Below, one piece after another: positions 38,601-46,900 of a stretch of 64,000 bases of DNA. The DNA comes from Eubacterium sp. GTDB taxonomy: Bacteria; Bacillota; Clostridia; Lachnospirales; Lachnospiraceae. How positions within the stretch are numbered: position 1 is the stretch's first letter; each line of letters opens with the position of its first letter. The position numbers were made by a program, and so were the translations under genes. A model generated the notes under the pieces. That model ran no database searches, was not told the DNA's origin, and worked only from the letters and a program-made list of their open reading frames with translations. The stretch lies in contig JALERM010000045.1 of NCBI GenBank assembly GCA_022764165.1, positions 25,552 through 89,551 on the forward strand. Reading direction: 5' to 3'.

Positions 38601-41600
38601 AAGCAAAATTTCCGAAGCAATGGAAAAGGCGGATACATACTTTGATGAATTTTCCCCGGAACAGACCGATGTAATCTATGCGTCTGCAGAAAAAGGATTG
38701 GATGTAACACCAATGCTGAATACAGAATTTTCTCCGGCGCAGATGCAGCTTATCGCAGATGTTATGGAGCGGATGGCAGCGGATGAAAGGGTGCTGTTTG
38801 GAAATGAAATAGGACAGCTTACCAGCCATGCGATGAATCCGGAGGAAATCAATGCGGTACGGCGGGAGCGCAATCTGCCTTTAGAGCCGACAGATTCCGG
38901 CAGTGAAGAAACACTGGAGCAGAAGATTGAAGCACAGAAAGACAAAGGACAGCAATCTGTAAAGAAACGTCCACATGAAGAAGCAATCCCAAAAACAGAA
39001 CTGATAAACTTCCGCATTACGAATGATGATCTTGGAGCAGGCGGCCCGAAACAGAAATTCCGAGCCAACATGGAAGCGGTGCGTCTTTTGCATCAGTTGG
39101 AGTTTGAGGAACGTATGGCAACACCGGAGGAACAGGAAGTTTTATCCCGCTATGTTGGATGGGGCGGACTTTCCCAGGCGTTTGAGGAAAACAGTAAGGA
39201 TTGGTCGGAAGAATTTACCGAATTGTATACGGAACTGTCACCGGAAGAATATCGGGCAGCAAGAGCATCCACGCTGAATGCTTTTTACACTTCTCCGACA
39301 GTGATTAAGGCAATGTACGAAGCATTAGGAAATATGGGGTTAAAATCCGGAAATGTTCTGGAGCCTTCCTGTGCTATCGGAAATTTTATGGGCCTTGTGC
39401 CGGAAGAAATGGACGGTTTGAAGATGTATGGTGTGGAATTGGATAGCGTATCCGGCAGGATTGCAAAACAGCTTTATCAAAAAAATGCCATTGCCATACA
39501 GGAATTTGAAACTACAGATTATCCGGAAAGTTTTTTTGATTGTGTGATTGGAAACGTACCGTTTGGTGCATATAAGGTGGCAGACCGCAAGTATGACCGT
39601 CATAATTTTATGATCCATGATTATTTTATCGCAAAATCACTGGATTTGGTGCGTCCGGGCGGCGTGGTGGCAGTAATTACATCCAGCGGGACAATGGATA
39701 AGCAGAACTCCAATGTCCGGAAGTATATTGCGAACCGTGCTGATCTGCTTGGTGCCATCCGGCTCCCGAACAATGCTTTTCAGAGAAACGCCAATACAAA
39801 TGTGGTGGCAGATATATTATTTTTACAGAAACGTGACAGGGCATCCCTGGAACAACCGAAGTGGGTGGAGCTTGGAACGACACCGGAGGGATATTCTGTC
39901 AATTCTTATTTTGTGGAACATCCGGAAATGGTGCTTGGCGAGTTTTCTACGGAAAGTACACAGTATGGAAAACAGGAAGTGACTGTAAAACCTATCAGGG
40001 ATGCTGTTCTTTCTGAACAGTTAAAAGAAGCTGTGGGGCATATTCACGGAACGATTACGGAGGTTGAGATAGAAGATTCTGAACTGGATGAAATAGATAC
40101 GTCCATTCCGGCAGATCCGTCCATTAAGAATTTCAGCTTTGCAAATGTGGACGGAAAAGTGTATTATCGTGAAAATTCCAGAATGAACCTGATGGAGCTG
40201 CCGGCCATGACAACGGAGCGTGTGCTTGGAATGATTGCGCTGCGTGATCTGACGCAGGAACTGATCCAGTGCCAGATGGAGGATGGGACGGATGCGGAAA
40301 TCATGTTGCTTCAACAGAAGCTGAATCAGTCTTATGACCGCTTTACGGCAAGATACGGACTGATTAGCAGTAATGCCAATAAAAGGGCATTTTCGCAGGA
40401 CAGTAGTTATTGCCTGCTATCTTCCCTTGAACTTTTGGACGAGAACGGAAATTTGAAGCGGAAGGCAGATATTTTTACAAAGCGGACAATCCGAAAGCCG
40501 GAGCCTGTTACCTCTGTGGATACGGCCAGTGAAGCACTGGCTGTTTCTATCGGAGAGCGGGCAAAGGTAGATGTTTCCTTTATGGCGCAGTTAGCGGGAA
40601 AGCGTGAGGATGAGATCACGGAGGAACTTATCGGGGTAATTTTCAGGAATCCATTGACGGATATATGGGAAACGTCCGATGAATATTTATCCGGGAATGT
40701 CCGGGAAAAACTGGCTGTGGCAAGACAGTTTGCTGAAAATCATCCGGAATATGAAATTAACGTGCAGGCACTTGAACGTGTCCAGCCGAAGGATTTGGAA
40801 GCATCGGAGATTGAAGTACGGCTTGGGGCAACATGGATTGATCCGGAATATATCACGGATTTTATGGGGGAATTGTTTAAAACACCAAAATATTTTCTTG
40901 GGAGCAGCATTAATGTAAAATATGCGCCGATCAATGGACAATGGAATATCAGTGGGAAAAATGCGGATCGGGGGAATGCTCTTGTTACTGCTACTTATGG
41001 TACAGAACGGGCAAATGCCTATCGGCTTCTGGAGGATGCACTAAATCTGCGGGATACCAAAATCTTTGATAAAGTTACAGAGGATGGGACGGAAAAGCGT
41101 GTCCTAAACAAGAAAGAAACCATGCTTGCACAGCAGAAGCAGGAATTGATCCGGGAAGCCTTTAAGGAGTGGATATTCCGGGATATTGACCGCAGGGAGG
41201 ATTTATGCCGGAAATATAATGAACTGTTTAACAGTATCCGTCCCCGTGAGTATGATGGCAGCCATATCCAGTGTGTAGGTATGACGCCGGAGATCACGCT
41301 GATGCAGCACCAGAAAAATGCCGTAGCGCACATTCTCTATGGGCATAATACGCTGCTTGCGCATTGTGTCGGGGCAGGAAAGACGTTTCAGATGATTGCA
41401 GCCGGAATGGAAAGCAAGCGGTTGGGGCTGTCACAGAAAAATCTGTATGTAGTGCCGAATCATTTAACTGAACAGTGGGGAAGTGATTTTCTCCGTCTGT
41501 ATCCCGGAGCCAATGTCCTTGTGGCAACAAAAAAGGATTTTGAGCCGGCGAACCGGAAAAAGTTTTGTTCCAGGATTGCTACCGGGGATTATGACGCCAT

Positions 41601-43917
41601 TATTATCGGACACAGCCAGTTTGAACGGATTCCCCTTTCAAGAGAACGGCAGGCGGCAGCCATTGAACGGCAGATTGATGAGATCACGATGGCGATTGAG
41701 GAGGCGGCAGAAGAAGAAGGCTCCCGTTACACCGTAAAGCAGATGGAAAAAACCAGAAAATCTCTGGAGGCAAGACTGGAAAAACTCAATGACCAGACAA
41801 GGAAGGATGATGTAGTCACATTTGAGCAGCTTGGGGTGGACAGGCTTTTTGTGGATGAAAGCCATAACTATAAAAATTTGTTCCTTTATACAAAAATGCG
41901 GAACATTGCCGGAATCGCACAGACGGACGCACAGAAAAGTTCCGATATGTTTATGAAATGCCAGTATCTGGATGAACTGACCGGGGGAAAGGGTGTAACC
42001 TTTGCGACAGGTACTCCCGTGTCGAATAGTATGGTGGAGCTTTACACTATCATGCGCTATTTACAATATGATACGCTTCAGAAGATGGGCCTGGGGCATT
42101 TTGATTCCTGGGCAGCCGCTTTTGGAGAGACAGTGACGGCGATTGAGCTATCGCCGGAAGGAACGGGCTACCGTGCAAAAACACGGTTCGCCCGTTTTTT
42201 TAACCTTCCGGAGCTGATTGCATTGTTTAAAGAGAGTGCGGATATTCAGACAGCGGATATGCTCAACCTGCCTGTCCCGGAAGCAGAATACATTAATGAA
42301 GTGCTGCAGCCGAGTGACGAGCAGGTGGATTTGGTTAGTTCTTTTGCTGAGAGGGCGGAAATTGTACGTGCCGGGTTAGTGGAACCGACGGAGGACAATA
42401 TGCTCAAGATTACCAACGATGGACGTAAATGTGCCTTAGACCAGCGGTTGATTAACGATATGCTGCCGGATTGTCCGGACAGCAAGGTAAACCTGTGCGT
42501 AAAAAATGCCTTTGACATCTGGCAGGAAACAGCGCAGGAACGCTCCACACAGCTTATTTTCTGTGATCTGTCTACACCAAAAAATGACGGTTCCTTTAAT
42601 GTTTACGATGATGTCAGGGAGAAACTGGCGGCAAAAGGCATACCGAGGGAAGAAATCGCTTTTATCCATGAAGCCGGAACTGAAGCAAAAAAGGCAGAGC
42701 TGTTCGCAAAGGTACGCTCCGGGCAGGTGCGTATCCTGCTTGGTTCCACACCAAAATTAGGGGCAGGAACCAATATCCAGGATAGGCTTATTGCTCTCCA
42801 TCACCTCGATGTGCCCTGGAAACCATCTGATCTTGAACAGCAGGAAGGCAGGATTCTTCGTCAGGGTAATCAAAATCCAAAAGTGAAGATATACCGGTAT
42901 GTAACCGAAAATACGTTTGATGCGTACATGTGGCAGATTTTGGAGAATAAGCAGAAATTTATTTCGCAGATTATGACGAGTAAATCCCCCGTCCGTGCCT
43001 GTGAGGATGTGGATGATACGGCACTTTCCTATGCGGAGATTAAGGCGCTGGCAACGGGAAATCCCTATATAAAGGAGAAGATGGATTTGGATATTCAGGT
43101 CAGTAAGTTGAAACTGATGAAAGCGAACCATACCAGCCAGAAATATCGTCTGGAGACGGACATTGCGAGAAATTACCCGATGCAGATTACAGCGGCAAAA
43201 GAGCGGCTACAGGGCCTTAAAGCAGATGTAGAAGCGGTAGAACCGATCTTTAACAGGGAAAAGGAAAAAGACGATTTTGCTATAACTATTGGGGGAAAGG
43301 TTTATACAGACCGGAAAGAAGCTGGTACGGCCCTGATTGCCGCTTGCGCCGGGTTAAAGGCTGTCCGGACATCCGGGCAAGTGGGAGAGTTTCATGGGTT
43401 TACGATGACAGCGGAATTTGACAGCTTCAATCAGAAGTATATTCTGACGTTAAAACGCCAATGTAGCTACAAGATCGAAGTCGGCAAGGATGCTCTGGGA
43501 AACCTGCAGCGTATCAGCAATGCGCTTTTGGGGATTGCAAAGAAGGTAACAGATACCGAGCAAAAGTTAGAAACGCTGCAGCAGCAGTTAGCTACTGCGA
43601 AGGAAGAAGTGGCAAAACCATTTCCAAAGGAGCAGGAGCTGGCGGAGAAAACGGAGCGTCTGGCAGAGTTAAATTCCCTTTTAAATATGGATGAGAAAGG
43701 GCCGGCGGAAACGCTCGGTATGGATGATGTACCAGAAGTGGCAGACCTTCCGAGAAAAGCCGTAACCTATGCGGGCAGGGTATCTGAAGTATCCAAAACT
43801 GCGGACAGTGTGTGTAAACCATCCGTGCTTGGAAAACTGAAAGCGGCCCAGGAAAGGATTGCCGGGAAAACGGAGGGCAGACAGAAACCGGCAAGAAAAC
43901 AGGAACAGCAATTATAA
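35662..43917 (+). CDS. Giant DNA methylase/SNF2-like helicase fusion of ICE type
   Basis: VLEPSCAIGNFMG + DCVIGNVPFGAY (MTase-like); LLAHCVGAGKTFQM and VDESHNYKN (helicase); LEQQEGRILRQGNQN motif VI. Confidence 0.92.
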   Translation: MAKLNDIRMLAGYEAKEVAGSPQDWMRYLDTASRLYRYPFSDTLLIHAQRPDAIACAELEVWNEKMLRWVNRGAKGIALIDDTGPRTRLRYVFDISDTHMVRGGRTPYLWKLQEQQKDRLLDHLADTYGLEGENAIDLQSALMAVAAEMTEENLNEAMEGLEYELDGTFLEGLDADTIRVEFRNLLMNSAFYSLSSRCGLDPMEYLEEADFFGITDFNSLSVLTFLGNATSQLVEPVLRDIGRTVRRIELEEIQNEAQNMVENSSSIGYNQFNTLIRESENIEGGKEDGTDISSQGRLPVSEPDHRERGSDHREVRDAAEDISEGEQEELVSEHVAERETEQTSDGDREGSAGEDGNPDGWTAYDISGTGQRSGSDKVDSAHEYAEGDGGGNHLDGIGVQLSEDITEQDLSRAEEETASALSLPDLPTVKQQIRSIEERQAALYAGEIAIPPEVVDEVLRKGGNKRHSHLRIIYNFMIEQSPEEYTEFVRREYGTGGIGLTIGGNEYSVWYDELGMQIAVGHTVNDRLLDKAFLSWEEVAGRIHQLLKQGEYAPQVVLDAASENAVKEHAQALAYMHGDMAEGVAEIVFGEENDFGYVYPKKTDQIEKLIVQPEYLADLNERLEGLAEAYAEDKSIMRFNHYRPDKILAQFRKFAKEAVPYQARDGFLWEEHQVFITQDEIDAFLAGGGPYSDGRLSTYAFFIQDKSEKEKADFLKQRYGIGGSSHALSGADNSHADYSGKGLKLERGSYGNPDATVLLKWPKVAKRVQFLIENDKYLKAGDFSRMPVYEREQMALRIIRFYNHLPDEIERPFEEDFFNENARKTLPVLLENPETAEKLVAQMDAALASLPLDFEDYENRVEILSTIHQYIEGTYTIFPEQKKEVQIEGSARQLSLFDFWDTGTETPVKVEKPIEKTAESENDAKGEKLTPENEAESEETYVEEGQKMVLETTEAEENLPDREPEQSEKELDSNHYEEIESKISEAMEKADTYFDEFSPEQTDVIYASAEKGLDVTPMLNTEFSPAQMQLIADVMERMAADERVLFGNEIGQLTSHAMNPEEINAVRRERNLPLEPTDSGSEETLEQKIEAQKDKGQQSVKKRPHEEAIPKTELINFRITNDDLGAGGPKQKFRANMEAVRLLHQLEFEERMATPEEQEVLSRYVGWGGLSQAFEENSKDWSEEFTELYTELSPEEYRAARASTLNAFYTSPTVIKAMYEALGNMGLKSGNVLEPSCAIGNFMGLVPEEMDGLKMYGVELDSVSGRIAKQLYQKNAIAIQEFETTDYPESFFDCVIGNVPFGAYKVADRKYDRHNFMIHDYFIAKSLDLVRPGGVVAVITSSGTMDKQNSNVRKYIANRADLLGAIRLPNNAFQRNANTNVVADILFLQKRDRASLEQPKWVELGTTPEGYSVNSYFVEHPEMVLGEFSTESTQYGKQEVTVKPIRDAVLSEQLKEAVGHIHGTITEVEIEDSELDEIDTSIPADPSIKNFSFANVDGKVYYRENSRMNLMELPAMTTERVLGMIALRDLTQELIQCQMEDGTDAEIMLLQQKLNQSYDRFTARYGLISSNANKRAFSQDSSYCLLSSLELLDENGNLKRKADIFTKRTIRKPEPVTSVDTASEALAVSIGERAKVDVSFMAQLAGKREDEITEELIGVIFRNPLTDIWETSDEYLSGNVREKLAVARQFAENHPEYEINVQALERVQPKDLEASEIEVRLGATWIDPEYITDFMGELFKTPKYFLGSSINVKYAPINGQWNISGKNADRGNALVTATYGTERANAYRLLEDALNLRDTKIFDKVTEDGTEKRVLNKKETMLAQQKQELIREAFKEWIFRDIDRREDLCRKYNELFNSIRPREYDGSHIQCVGMTPEITLMQHQKNAVAHILYGHNTLLAHCVGAGKTFQMIAAGMESKRLGLSQKNLYVVPNHLTEQWGSDFLRLYPGANVLVATKKDFEPANRKKFCSRIATGDYDAIIIGHSQFERIPLSRERQAAAIERQIDEITMAIEEAAEEEGSRYTVKQMEKTRKSLEARLEKLNDQTRKDDVVTFEQLGVDRLFVDESHNYKNLFLYTKMRNIAGIAQTDAQKSSDMFMKCQYLDELTGGKGVTFATGTPVSNSMVELYTIMRYLQYDTLQKMGLGHFDSWAAAFGETVTAIELSPEGTGYRAKTRFARFFNLPELIALFKESADIQTADMLNLPVPEAEYINEVLQPSDEQVDLVSSFAERAEIVRAGLVEPTEDNMLKITNDGRKCALDQRLINDMLPDCPDSKVNLCVKNAFDIWQETAQERSTQLIFCDLSTPKNDGSFNVYDDVREKLAAKGIPREEIAFIHEAGTEAKKAELFAKVRSGQVRILLGSTPKLGAGTNIQDRLIALHHLDVPWKPSDLEQQEGRILRQGNQNPKVKIYRYVTENTFDAYMWQILENKQKFISQIMTSKSPVRACEDVDDTALSYAEIKALATGNPYIKEKMDLDIQVSKLKLMKANHTSQKYRLETDIARNYPMQITAAKERLQGLKADVEAVEPIFNREKEKDDFAITIGGKVYTDRKEAGTALIAACAGLKAVRTSGQVGEFHGFTMTAEFDSFNQKYILTLKRQCSYKIEVGKDALGNLQRISNALLGIAKKVTDTEQKLETLQQQLATAKEEVAKPFPKEQELAEKTERLAELNSLLNMDEKGPAETLGMDDVPEVADLPRKAVTYAGRVSEVSKTADSVCKPSVLGKLKAAQERIAGKTEGRQKPARKQEQQL
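36524..36865 (+). CDS. TnpV-like transposon-encoded protein, nested out of frame in the giant ORF
   Basis: MELTYHRKGDYLFPNLTIENEEVTIGKYGMLRRTFLKENRKNWYQSMLLSGKLNRHLMEIEKAAQERMEILMD; GGAGGA-type RBS (gaaggaggaaaagaag) before ATG. Confidence 0.75.
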   Translation: MELTYHRKGDYLFPNLTIENEEVTIGKYGMLRRTFLKENRKNWYQSMLLSGKLNRHLMEIEKAAQERMEILMDGLLTTYPAPDKEVDQIKWTAHMNMLREMAEETILTELVYS

Positions 43918-43924
43918 ATTTTAG

Positions 43925-43958
43925 CATCCCGTCAGATTACTGGCGGGATGAATTTTTT
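43925..43958 (+). terminator. Intrinsic terminator
   Basis: CATCCCGTCAG/CTGGCGGGATG followed by AATTTTTT. Confidence 0.8.
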
Positions 43959-43967
43959 GGAGGTATT

Positions 43968-46900
43968 ATGGCAGGAAAAAGAGAACAGCAGATGAAGGAG
44001 ATCACGGAACGTCTGGAGCAGGGCGTGAAGAAACTGTTTACTTCGGAAAGGTATATGGAATATCTGAAAACGATGTCGCAGTTCCACAATTACAGTTTTA
44101 ATAATACGATGCTGATTGCTATGCAGAAACCAGATGCAACGCTAGTAGCAGGTTATCAGGCGTGGCAGAAGAAATTTAAGCGGCAGGTTAAGCGTGGGGA
44201 AAAAGGGATTCAGATTATTGCTCCGGCTCCTATCCGTGAAAAAGAAGAAGTAGAAAAATTTGATCCCGTTACAAATGAGCCGATCCTGCGTCCGGATGGA
44301 AAGCCGGAGACAGAGGAAATAGAGCATATTATTCCACGATTTCGTTTGACTACAGTTTTTGATATATCGCAGACTTATGGGGAGCCGCTGCCGGAACTGG
44401 AAACACCAGAGCTTATAGGGAGCGTGGAGAATTTTGAAATTTTTATGCAGGCAATCCGGGAAGTATCGCCTGTGCCTATCCGGTTTGATGAGATTGAGAG
44501 TGGTGCAAAGGGATATTACAGTAATGTGAATAAAGAAATCGTGATCCAGCAGGGCATGAGCGAGAGCCAGACCATGAAAACAGGCGTCCATGAAACTACC
44601 CATGCGAAGCTCCATGACCGGGACATTATGGAAGAATTGGGAGAGAAGAAAAACCAGATGACAAGGGAAGTGGAAGCGGAGAGTGTGGCCTATACGGTCT
44701 GCCAGTATTTCGGTCTGGACACTTCCGATTATTCCTTCCCGTATATCGCCGGGTGGAGCAGCAGCATGGATATGAAAGAACTGCGCTCCTCGATGGATAC
44801 AATACGGAAAACGGCGGGGGAAATGATTGATGGCATGACAGAAGTTATGCAGCGTCTCATGCGGGAGAGGCAGGAAAAAGAGCAGGCAGAGGAAAGAGAG
44901 AAAGCTGCGGAAAATACGGAACGGTATCAGGAAGTGGAGCTTTTTGATGTCCCGGCGCTATTTGCAAACGGGCGTGTGGAACTGGAAACACTTCCGGAAG
45001 GGATATACCGCTATGAGCTTCGGGGAACGGATAGTGATCCCGGCTATCCGTACAGTGTGGAGGAACATGTGACAGTTAACCATGCCGCAACCATCCTGAC
45101 CGCATTTCCATTGAATCTGCCGGAGGAAGGATGGCTGTTAATTGGCGATGAACTGAATTTTACCGGAGGGGATATGACAATCCATGAGTATCAGCAGACG
45201 GTGGCAGACAGAAGTATTGCTGTGGAACAGGAAAAAACGGAGAACGCCATAGGGAGGGCAAATGAAGAATTGTATCTGTCCGGGAAAGAGGACCGCTATG
45301 CGGTTTATCAGATTATCAGTGGGACAAAAGGGAAAGATTACCGATTTATGGGACTGGACTTTGTGGTTTCCCATGATATGAAAGTGGATGCGGCGGATTA
45401 TGGATATGTTTACGGCGGGCGTTTATCCGGGGAAGAAACACTGGATAGCTTGTATGAAAAATTCAATGTCAGCCATCCGGAAGGTTATGAGGGGCATTCC
45501 CTTTCTGTCAGTGATGTGGTTGTGCTGCAGAGGGAAGGAGAGGCAAAAGCCTACTATGTAGACAGTTTCGGGTTCCAGGAACTGCCGGATTTTGTGCAGG
45601 AACGCCTGCATGAAGCTAAAATGGACAGGAAACGTTGGTTTGCTCCTGTGACGTTGGATACGGATGCGGTGGAAATCGAGCAGCATGAGGGATTGTGGCA
45701 CGCTGTTGATAAGCGGGAAATACAGGATGAGATTTTTTATCTGATGAAACACAATGAGTATGGGGATTCGGCTGCCGCTGTGATTGTTGATTCCGAAGGA
45801 AATCTTGCGGCGCAGGAACTGGAAAACGGGTTTGATCGTGGAGCGATGGAAGCCATCAAAGAGTACCTTTCGGAAAAGGGGATAGAATGGGAACCGGGAG
45901 AAGCAGAGCTAAGAGAATTGGGAATAGAGGAGAAAACATTGCCGGAAACGGTATCAGAACAAAAAGTGTATCCTCCGATCTATCCCTATACCCTTGACTT
46001 TGCGGTGGAACACGCTGCCGCAGATGAGTATCTGGATTCCAGAAAATTAAATATTGACTGTAAAAATGCGGTAGAAAATGCTATCCGTACACATTTTGAC
46101 GGACTACACCTTGCCCATGACGCAGTAGATTCAGTGCTGGAAGAATATGGGCGGGAACGTCTTGCGTATGTCCTTGCCTGTACGGTACAGCATAAAGAAT
46201 CAGATGGGCGGTTTTCCAGAGGAACAAAAGAATGGGCCGCAAGTATTCCTGTTGCTGAAAATGTCAGCAGAGGCATGGACTTGAACAATGATTATGTGAT
46301 AGACAGCCATCCGGCTGTGTTGGATGGTTTTATCGGACTTGCCAGAGATAAGTTTGCGGAACTGGAGAAAATGGAGCAACAGAAAAAGGCAGAGCCATTT
46401 ATCGCACAGTATTATGTAGTAAACGATACCTATGGGATAAAGGCAGAAAGGGAATATCAGTATTTTCCTGATCTGGATTCTGCGCTTACGGCTTATATGT
46501 TGCTTCCTAACCATCTTGAAAAGGAAATTGGCATGGAAAGCACAGAGCAGCCACCTTCTCGTATGAGCTTGATTAAATGCCGGAATGGTCTGGAGGTATT
46601 GGAGGATATAGAAGCCGTCTCTTTGAGTGGGAAATGGATAAATACGGAAAGCAGGGAAGCAATGCGGATGGCGGAAATGTATCTGGATAACCATGATACG
46701 GAGATTGCCTACCATTTGGAAACAGCAGGACGGTATTTTTCTATTCAGACAGTATCGGAGGGGTATGACTATACGTTCTATGACAATCATTTCCGGGAGT
46801 TAGACGGCGGCATATATGATAATCCGGATATTTCTTTACAAGAGGCAATGAAGGATATTTTAGAGGATGAAGGGATGTCCTTGTCGGACTGTAAGGTAAT

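Noticed and set aside
40687-40941. Second nested gene in the giant helicase ORF
   Set aside because: No RBS and no family resemblance, unlike the TnpV-like ORF.
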